Of a stretch of 64,000 nucleotides of DNA, positions 1-10,480 are shown in pieces. The notes beneath the pieces are model-generated. The model had not been told where the DNA came from. It did not search any database and saw only the letters and a list, made by a program, of their open reading frames with translations. The position numbers and the translations under genes are program-made. Each line of letters begins with the position of its first letter. Position 1 is the first letter of the stretch. This stretch comes from Dactylorhiza incarnata. Taxonomy: Eukaryota > Streptophyta > Magnoliopsida > Asparagales > Orchidaceae. Location: positions 4,588,001 through 4,652,000 of the forward strand of contig JAWHQI010000049.1 in the NCBI GenBank assembly GCA_033032865.1. Direction: 5' to 3'.

Positions 1-904
1 AGAATCTAGGAATTTTCAAATTACCAAGGTTGCTCTCAAATTTTTTTTATTATTTCTAAGAATTTTTTCTCGCAAACCCCTTTGTATGCATGACAAGAAA
101 AATAAAAGAAGAAAAAGATCCTATGTCAATGGGAATAAGACTTCGTTTCGTAAACATAGGCACCCGATAAAAATTTTAAATGATCTTATGTCAATGAGAA
201 TAAAATTTCGTTCCATAAACATAAGTATTGGGTTAATTAAGCAAAAAAAAAATAGTTTTCCCCCGTATATCAGGGTGAGCACCAAAGAAAACTAAAAAGG
301 AAAGGTGGAAAGTTACAAACCACCACTCCAAATTTAAGTACTCTTCTCTTTGCCATAGCTTTTTACCCCCTTTCCCTTAGCTGATTTATTGTTTCTAGAC
401 TTAATTCAAAAAATCATTTGAGAGCATAATTAGTAAATTGCGTATTTCCTTCACATTTCTTTAAACAAAAGTTATTATAATTTCGATCTAATCTCGTTTT
501 CTAATGATTGCAATTTTGTTTGCTATTTGGTTAATTAAGAAGTCTTTTGGCTAAGACATTTCTTTCTACTTAAATCATTTGCATAATTTAGGACTTAACT
601 CTTATTAGTCCGAATTTTTTTTTAGTCTCTTATGATTAAAATAAAACGATAGCTAAAAATTAGAACTTATGTTAATCTCGTATAGATCTCTCTTACTTTT
701 GCTCTGGAATAACAAAAGCTTAAGTACGGGTGTATTTGATAAGTAATAAAATATATGTATTTTTAGTATAATTATTAGTATAGTTTTAATTAATATTGTA
801 AATTTTCTAGGTAAATTAATGAACAAATTGCTTGTTTTATTATTTTCCTTACTAACTTTGTTTTATTTTTGTTTTTGCAAATTTTGGCAATTTTTGTCAA
901 TTCA
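1..904. other. AT-rich non-coding stretch with a short direct duplication
   Basis: No coding region can be supported. The only structure seen is an imperfect direct duplication: about 44 bp at 117-160 recurs at 182-225 with a period of about 65 bp (both begin GATC.TATGTCAATG.GAATA and end CATA.G). The rest is AT-rich with short homopolymer runs. It is probably the upstream LTR or flank of the element whose promoter starts at 905, but no LTR end was identified. Confidence 0.5.
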
Positions 905-1403
905 CACCCTGAGTCACGCCCGTGACTACAAGTCACGCCCGTGACCTAGGGCATGTAATCTGCGTTCGACGAATGGCAAGCTCCGTTCAACGAAAGTCGA
1001 ACTGCGTTCGACGAACGCCCTCTACCCCTGCGTTCGACGAACGATCTCTGCCCTGCGTTCGACGAACGTTGAGCTGCGTTCGACGAAAGCTCTGCCCTGC
1101 GTTCGACGAAAGCTCTCTGCCCTGCGATCGACGAAACCTGAGCTGCGTTCGACGAACTCTCAATCCAAGCGTCCGACGAATCCACCACCAGCGCCAAAGT
1201 CACGCCCATGCTACCGCCCACTGTCACGTCCATGACACTGCAGGTCACGCCCATGAGAAGCCAAGTTTGACCGCAGACCTTCCAGAAGACGGCGGATGCG
1301 ACCCCTAAAGCACGCGCAAATGTCACGCCCTAAGTCACGGCCGTGACATCCAAATCACGCCCGTGACCTAGGGCGTGTAAAACTGAAATTTTTCCTATAA
1401 ATA
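905..1403 (+). promoter_or_regulatory. Two-motif palindrome array followed by a TATA box
   Basis: Two motif families are packed into about 480 bp. The first is GTCACGCCCGTGAC, inverted arms around CC, intact or nearly so near 913, 931, 1333 and 1361, with degenerate copies around 1197-1255. The second is CTGCGTTCGACGAACG and variants, repeated about ten times between 959 and 1185. A good TATA box (TATAAATA, 1396-1403) follows directly. The layout is that of an LTR U3 promoter of a plant retrotransposon. The open reading frames on both strands here are by-products of the repeat and are not called as genes. Confidence 0.7.
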
Positions 1404-3095
1404 GAGGGGCTCGGCTGAAGCATTTCCCATCCAAATTCTGAGTGATTGTTAGTGTTTTTGAGTTCTTTTGAGTGGATGTGAGTTTTCTTTATGCAATTAA
1501 GTTTATGTTCGTTTGTAATTTTCGACTTTTAGAAATAAAATGTCATTTTCTCATTTGGATCATCTTCTTTTTATTTATGTTTGTGTGTGTGTGTGTATGA
1601 GAATAGTTGTATTGCTTTCATAATTAGTTTATTGCTTTCATAAAAATAGTTTATCGCTTTATTTATTTATTTATCGCTTTCGTTTAAATGCTTTCTTTCG
1701 ATTTAGTCATTTTATTACAAGTAGAGTGTATGCGTATATGAGATAATGTTTTTCTTTTTTGTAACTTAGTTGTATTTCAGTCTTTATATAACTGCTATAT
1801 ATCACCCCCATCTTAAATAAGAGGCTAATTTACTTTAGCACTTGTTTAAGTCGGTTGGGACGGATATTATTTCTGCACCTTTATAAGTCTTTTCATTTCT
1901 ATACCACCCTCATCTTGAATAAGAGGCTAATTTCCTTTAGCGCTTGTTTAAGACGGTTGGGACGGATACTATTACTGCTTTTATATAAGTCTTTTTATTT
2001 TTTTTATCCGCTTATATCCGCTTAAATAATTAAACATGTATTTTCTTAATTATGCCTTCTCCATTCCGATGAGTGGCTAATTTCCTTAAGCGCTCGATGT
2101 CGAAGAGCATTGGGACACAAAAACAACTTTTCTAAAAATAAAACATCTCTTTCTAAAAATGCTTAAGGTTTACCCGAGAATAACGTTGAGTGGAGCCACA
2201 TAATCGATGTGTGGTTTTCATTTCCGTCTCCGTACACTAGTTAGCCGAGAGGCTCGTGCGTACAGACTGATCGCTCACGGGTAAAGAGAAGTGCGCTCTA
2301 CCCTCGAGAGAGGATGAGGTAAGTTTCCCGAATTGGAAGTAAAAACCCAATAGCGGGGTTCACAACATAAGGCGAGTATTAAGGAGATTCGATGGTCGAA
2401 ATTCCATAATCTCAGGTGGGCGTACCCTCGAGAGAGGAGCGTTCATAATTATGGAACCTCCACGGCCAAGCCGTTTTAATGTTTTAAAAAGTCATCTCTT
2501 TTACTTCTAAAAAAGACTATTTTCGTCTCAAGGTAATTCGACATCGGGCGCTATTATTATCATTATTTAGAACTCTAGTTATACGCTTATTATCATTCGT
2601 TTTAAAAACCCACATTAAAAACTTATTCCGATAAAATAATAGTTCGTTCCTCAAAGTAGCTTAATCAACACGATCCGCGGAAATATACGACCTCGATATT
2701 TTCTAAAACAAAATATCCTGTATTACTCACAATAAGGTATACTTGCCTTTATTATATGATTAGTTCGGATTAAAATTTAAACAAAAACTGTTCAAACCAA
2801 ATTAGTGCAAAACTCTCCTTTGCTATTTTAAAAATCAATAGAATTCGGCGTTGTAGCCGAGGCGTAATCGTCAATATTTCGAAAGCAGAAAAAGACCGTT
2901 ACTTCTATCTTCTGATAGGATAACGGTTAATTTCTCAAAGTAGGAGTACTTGCGAGACTCTTCGAAAACACCCGTCGAAATCTAATCTCATCAAATAAAG
3001 GTTAACCAAAACAAAGAAAAAGAAGCAATCCAAACGTTAATCATTAGTTGCGGAGTATACTCGGGCTAGTTTCCACTTCCCACTTCAAGGGGGAG
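1404..3095 (+). mobile_element. Non-coding LTR-retrotransposon-like segment, unclassified
   Basis: About 1.7 kb downstream of the TATA box contains no supported ORF. It holds a (GT)n tract near 1584, a three-copy degenerate tandem repeat (separate entry), and two copies of TACCCTCGAGAGAGGA near 2299 and 2419. It ends in a purine-rich AAGGGGGAG (about 3087-3095), which looks like a copia polypurine tract abutting the TGTTG start of the next LTR. It may be R-U5 and leader of an unknown or non-autonomous element. The superfamily cannot be assigned. Confidence 0.4.
1802..2120 (+). repeat. Degenerate tandem repeat, about three copies
   Basis: The block with AAGAGGCTAATTT, then TTTAGC.CTTGTTTAAG and CGGTTGGGACGGAT, occurs near 1817 and again near 1919 (period about 102 bp). 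A more diverged copy with GTGGCTAATTTCCTTAAGCG and TTGGGAC lies near 2070. The tandem block is downstream of the TATA box, so it would be transcribed. Function is unknown. Confidence 0.7.
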
Positions 3096-4278
3096 TGTTG
3101 AAATTATTGAAGTGAAGTGGAAGGTGGCCGACGGTCAGAATTTTGGTGACCGCAGTGACCGCACGGTCTCTATTCTGGTGCTCTGCCGATCTAGCTCTGT
3201 CGGTCTATCTTTGGCGGTCTGGTGTGACCGGACAGTTTGTTCTTGTATGTTCTGGTCTCTTCCTGAGTTGTTCTACTTGGTTGGTCTGCCTTCTTCGTAG
3301 AAGACCGGGCGGCCTTTGCTGGGCTATCTGACGAATTATCTGAAGTCGGTCAGATGTTCTTGATTTGCTCCTAGTGATCTAAGGAAGGAGTGTTCTTGTG
3401 TCCGCTCGGCTTGTGTGCGGTCTTGTGTTCGCGCGGCTTGTGCGTGATTTGCAACTGATCTGCGGTCTTGCACGGAAGGTTGTCCCAGTGGTGTGATCGC
3501 GCGGTCTGCTCTTTGAGACCGCTGGCGATCTGGCGGGTGGTGACTGTATCTCTTTTATGGCGGTGATGACATCCATCTTGTCGCTTATAAATAGGGGTGC
3601 ATGGCCCATCATTCATAACGAGAACTGTAAGAACTAGAGCCTCGGTTGTTTCGTGCGGTGTCAACTTTGAGGTCGGGCGGTCTCGGAAGTGAGTTGATTG
3701 TTTGTTGTGTTCGCAGGTTTGCGGTCAGCAGGTTGCAGTCTCCTTCCTTGGTGATTTCCCAGCGGCTTAAATAAACAGTTCGGCAGCGGCTTGTCTGCGA
3801 ACTGGTTTATGTTGTTCTTATGCTGTTCGCAGCGAGCTCAGCGATCAGGCGACCTTCAGCGGTTAGGCGATCTGAGTTGCGGTCTGGTGACAGCATCAGT
3901 TCTTTGTTCAGTTCAATAAGCTACAGTTCGTGCGGTCTGAGGTGGCGGTCTGGCAGTTCAGGTCAAGCTGGGTGTGAGCTGCGGTCTTGCCTGTTTTCTG
4001 TTCGAGCGGTCTCAGGTCAAGCCGGGCGGTTTCTGGAATCGAGCGGTCTGTGCGATCTCTGCTTGCCAAGCCGCCAGTTTTGTTTTAGTGTGTTTTGTTT
4101 CTCTCTCCATCGTGATTCTTATGAATCATGTCTCGCCATGTATGCCTCGCACTGTAATCAGGTATTGTGATTCAGTAAAGCTTTGTGTTGCTGTGTGGCA
4201 TATTGTGGTTGTTTGGCTATAACTCAATTGATGTAACTCCTGCTTACTCCTAAACAATTCAAATCAAAAATTTTAACA
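3096..4278 (+). mobile_element. Ty1/copia LTR (LTR-A)
   Basis: It starts TGTTGAAATT right after the purine tract AAGGGGGAG and ends AATTTTAACA, so the termini are inverted repeats with the canonical TG..CA. A TATA box (TATAAATA, 3586-3593) divides it. Upstream is a U3 full of GACCGC/GCGGTC motifs (3140-3560). Unusually, the GCGGTCT motif continues downstream of the TATA box (3660-4080). It could be the 3' LTR of an element lying mostly to the left of the window. No matching 5' LTR is visible. Confidence 0.65.
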
Positions 4279-4858
4279 GTGGTGACTGGATTAGGTCTCA
4301 CACCTATAAATAGGAGCCACTGTAGAAGCAAACATATAGCACCAAGTGTAAGCTGAGCTCGCGTCCTATTCTTGCGGTCTCATTTTCTTGTGACCGGGCA
4401 GTTTGCTGATTGATCTTATTTTGTGTAGCTTCTGCGGATTGTGCGGGCAGCAGCGGTCGCCTCTTCTTCTAGGGTGTTCGGGCGGTCTCGCGGCTTGCAG
4501 TGCGGGTTGCTGGAGTTCGGGAGAATCAGTGGAGGTCGTGGAGTTCTCGGTTGGTGTTGTTCTCTCGGGCAGACAGTTCGGGCGGTCTCGTGTTCTAGTC
4601 GCGCGAACTCGCAGGTCGGGCAGTCAGGCGGTCTCAGTGGGCAGACCGCTGGTTATCTTTTTCAACTTGTATTTTCTCCTATTTTTGTGTACTGGCGAAA
4701 TCATGTCTCTCCATGTATACCTCGCCCTGTAATGAAGGTTTCTGCAAATATCAATAAAGATTGAAGTTTTTCATGTGCTTCTGGTTGTTGGCTTGAACTT
4801 TGAGTTATATTATTCCTGCTCACTCCTAGATCTACGGAAAATTTCACAAAGTCTAACA
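4279..4858 (+). mobile_element. Second, 5'-truncated copia LTR (LTR-B) fused to LTR-A
   Basis: Its first bases (GTGGTGACTG) match LTR-A at about 3536, shortly upstream of that LTR's TATA box. It has its own TATA box (4305-4313), downstream GCGGTCT copies (4373-4650), a shared ATCATGTCTC.CCATGTAT block (4115 in A, 4702 in B) and an end TCTAACA at 4858. It is therefore the same family lacking most of U3. Host SIRE-P gag sequence resumes immediately at 4859. Unequal recombination or nested insertion could give this tandem. Confidence 0.6.
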
Positions 4859-5247
4859 GCTTAGTATCTAAGGCCATAAAGTCTTGCTTTGCTGCCAAGC
4901 CAAGGCAAGCTGATGACATTCAGATTATGCCTGCTAAGACTGACTAGAGACAGTCATTCAGCGAAATTATTGCTAACATGAATAGGAAGAATGCTGATGT
5001 CTTCTCTCCTGAACATAGTCATAATGCTTCTTTCACCTCCCAGAATGTTTAGAAGAGAAGGTATAACATTCAAGAATGTTGGTGCTGTGGTATAGTGGGA
5101 CACTTTGTCATAGATTGTTGGCACAATCCCAATGTGCGTAAGGCAAAGAAGAGCTTTCCTGCAAAGGCTGCAGCAGGTGTGAAGATGTCTGGTTATATTA
5201 ACAAAGGCCTAGGACCCAAAATCAATTGGGCTCCTAAGGGAAATTAA
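4859..5247 (+). pseudogene. SIRE-P gag, C-terminal remnant with zinc knuckle
   Basis: The reading frame downstream of LTR-B gives a gag-like stretch (..SLVSKAIKSCFAAKP..) and a CCHC zinc knuckle CWCCGIVGHFVIDC encoded at about 5083-5124 (C-x2-C-x4-H-x4-C, all ligands present). A basic linker rich in Lys and Gly follows and ends at a stop near 5247. Two in-frame stops precede the knuckle (about 4944 and 5050). The N-terminal gag is absent because LTR-A/B interrupts it. Gag packages element RNA in the virus-like particle, and the knuckle binds nucleic acid. Confidence 0.7.
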
Positions 5248-5257
5248 ATTGCTACTT

Positions 5258-6540
5258 GCAGGATAGTTCAAGTACCAGCCTACGACAGATGTGGTACTTG
5301 GATAATGGGTGCTCAAGGCACATGACAGGTACCAAAAGTCCTCTATAGGAATACATAGTTGTGAATAATGGACCTAAAGTCATCTTTGGAGGATCAGAAA
5401 AAGGCATCACTAGATGTTATGGTATGATCTCCAATGGCATAGTCGCAATCACAAGGGTGGATAATGTTGAAGGGTTTCAACACAACCTTGTAAGCATAAG
5501 TCAACTGTGTGACTTGGGCTATGTTATTGAATTCCACAATGACAAGTGCTTGATCAAAAAGTCAAATGACTTAGAGATCATTCTCTCAGGCACTAGGAGT
5601 GGGAATGATTATTGTTTAGATTTTATATGTAATACTTCTTTATCTCCTGTGTGTCTTATAACTAATGAAAGTGAGTCTATTTGTGTTCAATGGCACAAGA
5701 GACTTGCCCACATTAACTACCAGGTAATGTATAAACTATTTTCTAAAAACCTTGTTAGAAATAGACCTAGTTTGAAATGTTTTAAAAGTGGTCCCTGTCA
5801 TGGATACCAAATGGGCAAGAAAACTAGGGCCACCTTTAAAAGCATTGGCTCCAAAGACACTAAAAGATGTCTTTATCTATTGCACATGGACTTGTTTAGT
5901 CCTTTGCCAATTTAGATCCTAGGTGGGAAGTTGTATACTTTGGTGATTGTTGATGATCACTCAAAATAAACATGGGTATTCTTTCTTAAGAAGAAATATG
6001 ATACTTTAGATATATTCATAAACCATGTTAAAGCAATCTAGAATGAATTACAATGTATTGTGGTCAAGACAAGAACTGACCATTGTAAAGAATTTCAATC
6101 TGGGGCAATGACAAGGTTTTGTCAAGAACTTGGTATCACCCAAGAATTCTCGTCCCCAAGGACTCCACAACAAAATGGTGTGGCTGAGAGGAAGAATAGG
6201 ACCTTGATAGAAGCTGGTAGAACATTGCTTAGTGACTCCTCACTCCCAGAATATTTCTAGGCTGAGGCAATCAATACTGCTTGTTATGTTCTCAATTGGG
6301 CATCCATCAATAAGGACCTTGGAATAACCCCCTATGAAATTCTGAACGTCAAACAACCAACCATTTCATACTTTAGAATCTTTGGTTGCAAATGCTACAT
6401 TTTAATTAATGGAAAAACTCAATTAATAAAGTTTGCTGAAAAATGCAATGTAGGGGTTCTTGTTGGATACAACTCACATAGCAGAACCTGTAGAGTATTC
6501 AACAAGATGACTCATGTTATAGAAGAGTCTATGCATGTTG
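5258..6540 (+). pseudogene. SIRE-P protease and integrase, degraded
   Basis: The protease motif near 5290-5330 reads LDNGCSRHMTG where the family has D-S-G, so the active site is altered. The GAG-pre-integrase and HHCC region lies at 5361-5915. It has WHKRLAHIN, but the second Cys of the CxxC pair reads Tyr (GPCHGYQMGK). The integrase core keeps the first Asp (LHMDLF), the second Asp (RTDHCKEF, about 6070) and the Glu (QQNGVAERKNRTL, about 6180). Stops interrupt at about 5913 and in the 5966-6045 stretch and at 6258. A copia-type integrase C-terminal part follows to about 6540. Confidence 0.75.
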
Positions 6541-7443
6541 TCTTTGATGAGACCAGCCTACTATATATGGGCTGGTCCAATTCTTCTGTTATGACCGGTG
6601 ATGAACATAAAATGCAAGATATGTCTATCCAAGACATACCCAACACAAGCAAGATCTATTCAGATGCTTCTATTCCTGAAGATGAAGATCAGCAAGCTGC
6701 TAAAGAGCCTGTTACTCCAAAAGATGAACTGCAGATTGTGGACAGATTGCTTGCAGCAAACAGACATCTAAGGGATCTTCTAAGGAACCAGATTATTGGA
6801 GATGAAATCCAAGGAGTGATCACCATAAGTAGGGATCACAATGAAGCTCTATTCTTGAGCTTCTATCACGGATGGAGCCCAAGAAATTTGAGGAAGCAAA
6901 TGAAGACACCTTCTGGATTCAATCAATGCAAGAAGAGCTGCTACAATTCAAGAGGTGCAAGGTATGGAAGTTGGTGACAAAGCCTCAAGGACAAAATATC
7001 ATTGGCACCAAATGGATCTGCAGAAATAAGCTTGATGAGAATGACATCATCATCAAGCACAAGGCTATACTGGGGCCAAGGGATACATGCAAGAAGAATG
7101 TATTGACTTTGATCAAACTTTTGCCTAGTTGCAAGTTTAGAAGCAATAAGGCCATTCCTTGCCAATGCTGCCCACAAGGGGTTCAAAGTCTACTAGATGG
7201 ATGTCAAGTCAGCTTTTCTAAATGGCAATCTAAAGGAAGAAGTATATGTGGAGCAGCCCTCAGGTTTTGTTCATCCAACCCTTTCCTCTCATGTCTATTT
7301 ACTTAGGAAAGCATTATATGGTCTAAAGCAAGCCCCTAGGGCTTGGTATGAGACCTTGTCTAGCTTTCTCATCAAGAAAAAATTCTTGAGGGGAAAGATA
7401 GATAGTACATTGTTTCTTAGGGAAACAAAGGGCAAATGTCTCC
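6541..7443 (+). pseudogene. SIRE-P reverse transcriptase, first half
   Basis: After an acidic linker (6541-6860) come typical copia RT blocks: IIGTKWICRNKLDEND near 7000, a frameshift near 7075-7195, then [20 protein letters not shown] from 7197 and [17 protein letters not shown] near 7310. The sequence stops dead at 7443, where a solo LTR begins, and resumes at 9022. The catalytic YVDD lies beyond the insertion. Confidence 0.8.
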
Positions 7444-9016
7444 TGATGAGTCCCAATTATATACACATATATGGACTCATCTAGGCCGTGTTTCTAGTCT
7501 TTCCGCTGCACTTTAGCCTTGTTTTAGCTCATAATTATCATTCCATGCTAGGTGCACTTCTTGGCCTATTTTGGTGTATTTTTATGTTTATTCTCCTATG
7601 TTAGCCTTATCGTACTGTTGAGTGCCACTTTCAGTGGCCTGATTAGCATTTCTGTAGGAACAGGAGTCGTGCAGGTATTCCCGGTACAATTCTATACAGG
7701 AACACTGTGCACGATCACTGGTTCTATTGCGCACGACCACTGGTCGTGCGCCGCTGATCGTGCGCACTCAACCCCAAAAATCTGAGTTCTGTCTTCCTTA
7801 TCGCATGACCACTTACGATAGCGCGCACGACCACTGGTCGTGCGCCACTAATCGTGCGAACATTGTATTTTATAATTTTCTTACCTTGCAGGCTCCGTCC
7901 AGGCAGGCGCACGATCACAGGATGCCAGCGCGCACGACCACTGGTCGTGCGCCAATGATCGTGCGCACTGTTTATTCCAGCGCCTATAAATTGTCCTGCT
8001 CGCGATTTAGGTCGGGATCGATGATTCCAGTCCACCCCGCTCCGCCGTTTTCGCCCCTTCCACAGGTTTTTCGCCCCTCCATCGCCGCCCACCATATGGA
8101 GGTGCTCCGGGCTTGTTCTTCACGCCAATCTTGAGCCGGAGCTTCCTCTCGGCCTCCTCCTTCATCCTAGCGCTCCAAAGGAAGATCTAGCCGCCATCTC
8201 CATCAAGCAAGGGGAAGTTTGCAACCTCTACCAGATCGTGACACGAAGAAGACGGGCTCATTGGAGAGTAGTGACAGCTCTCTCTACCCCGGACGTAGTT
8301 GCGGACCGAGCTTGGACGCGGATTGACAACCCGGCGATTCCAACCATGAATCTACAACGAGCCTTCGGATTCGGTCGATTTCTTGCCTTGTTCTTCTCTT
8401 ATTGATGTGTATATGTTTTAGATCTCCTTATTATGATGAAGTTGCACTTAAACTAGTTTGTATTTCTATATATTTCATGTCTATGTGAAATGTTTGTTGT
8501 TTGAGTTGTTTGAGGTGCGCCCCATTCCATCCTCCATCCCGCCGTCACGTTCGTCGCCGCACTAGCAATTGCTAGTGGCGTGCTTGTCGAAGAGGTGCTT
8601 ACGACCCTCATTCCCTTAGCCTACTCATCCATCCGCCTACCGAAGCGTGGCATCGCGGCCCGTATTCCATTCGCCTAACGAAGCAGCGCGCTCAAGGCCT
8701 GCATAGTTCGATTCCATTTGCCTACTCGTCCATCCGCCCTTGCGAAGCAGCGCGCTCAAGGCCTGCCTAGTCTCCATCCCGCCAAGCGAAGCACTGCATA
8801 GCGGCATTGCATAGGAGTAGTTGTAGTTGTTTTCTTTTATTTTCCAAAAGCCAAATCACCCCGTTTCCGCACTCCACCTATCACTGGACTTCGATCTCAA
8901 GTCCTTCCTCGAAACCTAACTCCACCTTACTGTGTTCCTCAAGAGACCGACACTCGGGGATTTTCCCCATTATTATTACTTGCGCGACCGGTGCACTTGC
9001 CAAAAATATCGCATCA
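7444..9016 (+). mobile_element. Solo LTR of an Athila-2-like family
   Basis: It runs from TGATGAGTCCCAATT to ATCGCATCA. The termini TGATG/CATCA are inverted, and the flanks TCTCC (7439-7443) and ACTCC (9017-9021) fit a 5-bp target duplication with one change. The first 60 bp are nearly identical to the complement of the Athila-2 LTRs (ends at 38032 and 45479). It carries the GCGCACGACCA palindrome array and a TATA box (7985). No internal sequence, primer-binding site or purine tract is attached, so it is a solo LTR left by LTR-LTR recombination. It interrupts the SIRE-P reverse transcriptase. Confidence 0.88.
7705..7992 (+). promoter_or_regulatory. Palindrome array and TATA box of the solo LTR
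   Basis: Three copies of a 23-bp near-perfect palindrome occur at 7729-7751, 7823-7845 and 7930-7952. Each is the half-site GCGCACGACCA and its inverted copy around one central base. Half-sites of type GATCGTGCGCAC lie between them. Spacing is 94-107 bp. The TATA box TATAAATT (7985-7992) follows about 33 bp after the last copy. The same motif fills the U3 of both Athila elements in this window. Confidence 0.8.
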
Positions 9017-9021
9017 ACTCC

Positions 9022-9966
9022 TACTCTAAATTTATGTTGATGACATAATCCTTTGGTGTACCGATGACAACCTTTGTAAAAGGTTTGCCAACCTTATGCA
9101 TGGGGAGTTTGAGATGAGCAATATGGGAGAACTCAAGTACTTCTTAGGCCTCCATGTGAAATAGTCTGATGAGGGGATATTCATCTCTCAGACCAAGTAC
9201 AGTAGGGAGCTTATCAAGAAGTTTGGGATGGAATCTGCTTCCACCAAGAAAACTCCCATGGGGTCCAACATTTCCTTGGACAAGGATGAGAAGGGCAAGC
9301 CCTTTGTTGAATCCATGTACAGGTGCATGATTGGATCCCTATTGTATCTGACTACTAGTAGACCAGATATTATGTTGCTACATGTGTTTATGTTAGGTAC
9401 CAAGCATGCCCTAGGAATATCACTACTCATCTGCAAAGAGGATTTTGAGATACATTAAAGGCAACCAACATCTTTGCCTTTGGTACCCTAAGAACAATGA
9501 TTTTAAACTAACTGACTTTTCAGATATGCAAATTTTGCAGGATGCAAAGAAGATATGAAAAGCACAAGTGGTACTTATCAATTCCTAGGAAGGAGGTTGA
9601 TCTCATGGAGCAGCAAGAAGCAGACCAGTGTGGCTATATCCACTGCTGAGTCTTAATATGAAGCTGTTGTGCACAACTATTGTGGATACAACATCAGCTA
9701 GAGGATTACAACCTCAAGGTATGTAATTCTCCTTTGTATTGTGACTCATCTAGAGCTATCTTCATTGCTAAGAATCCGGTCTCACATAACAATACTAAGC
9801 ATATAGAGATAAGGTATTATTTCATTAGAGAGCATGTATAAAGTAAGGATATTAGCCTTGAATTTGTCCCCACTGACAATCAAGTAGTTGATATCTTTGC
9901 AAAGCCATTGGATGAGGATAAATTTAATTCTTTCAAAATTGTGCTTGGTATGTTGAATCTAGAATA
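9022..9966 (+). pseudogene. SIRE-P reverse transcriptase end and RNase H
   Basis: It resumes the RT interrupted at 7443. YVDDI is encoded near 9035, then MGELKYFLGLHVK near 9127, SQTKYSRELIKKFGM near 9190-9230 and a copia RNase H region to about 9966. A stop occurs in the first codons after the junction, with others at about 9162 and in RNase H (for example in the AES*YEA block near 9650). The protein ends just before the non-coding stretch that leads to the internal promoter. The sequence clearly belongs to the same protein as 6541-7443. Confidence 0.8.
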
Positions 9967-10138
9967 GATTTCTTCAGGTCATATTATCCATCTTGCCTAT
10001 TACTTTATTCCTTAGCTTTGATAAAACATGTAAACATGTATCACAAGCCCTGCCAAGATAGATTGCTATCTAAAATACTTGGTAGCATGATTAAGACTAG
10101 AAGTAATCCCACTTATATGGTTCACTGACAAACAGTTA

Positions 10139-10382
10139 GGTCAGCTGAGTCAGCTGAGAAAGTCTCAGCTGATCCACTGAGATGGATAAAACTTTCTCAT
10201 CAGTTGACAATACCTTGTCCCAGCGGGTTGTCACCCCGTCTCAGCAGTTCCTTTGAGACGGGCTAATAAAATTAAATATTGCCTTAACTGAATATTCTGT
10301 AATATAAAATCAAGAAAGTAGATAAGTCAAATCAACATATGTCATTTGGGCAAACCTAATCCTAAATTAAATCTATATAAAC
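10139..10382 (+). promoter_or_regulatory. Putative internal promoter of the SIRE-P third ORF
   Basis: An array of GCTGAG/CTCAGC motifs occupies 10139-10263. The best unit (10162-10183) begins GTCTCAGC and ends CTGAGAT. It differs at only two positions from a 22-bp palindromic unit in this element's own 3' LTR (49394-49415). A TATA box (TATATAAAC, 10374-10382) lies 111 bp downstream of the array and about 100 bp before the ATG of the third ORF (10481). The region is not a colinear copy of the LTR; only the motif is shared. Promoter activity is inferred. Confidence 0.55.
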
Positions 10383-10480
10383 AGAGTCAAGTTGATTAAT
10401 TAAATTACAAACTCTTTCAACCTAGCCGATGAGACAAACCCTCTTCCCTCCCGTATCAGCGACTTATTCCTTCTGAAGAA

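Noticed and set aside
86..295. 69-codon ORF at the left edge
   Set aside because: It spans the direct duplication, with Lys/Arg-rich AT-biased sequence and no support.
922..1326. Overlapping ORFs of about 127 codons on both strands
   Set aside because: Both are generated by the motif array. The translations are Arg/Ser/Cys repeats from CTGCGTTCGACGAAC, with no domain.
3096..4858. LTR-A/B as the 5' LTR of SIRE-P
   Set aside because: The motif family and sequence differ from the SIRE-P 3' LTR at 49122. The sequence after 4858 is mid-gag and not a leader. The apparent primer-binding site at 4859 (GCTTAGTATCTAAGG) is better read as gag codons.
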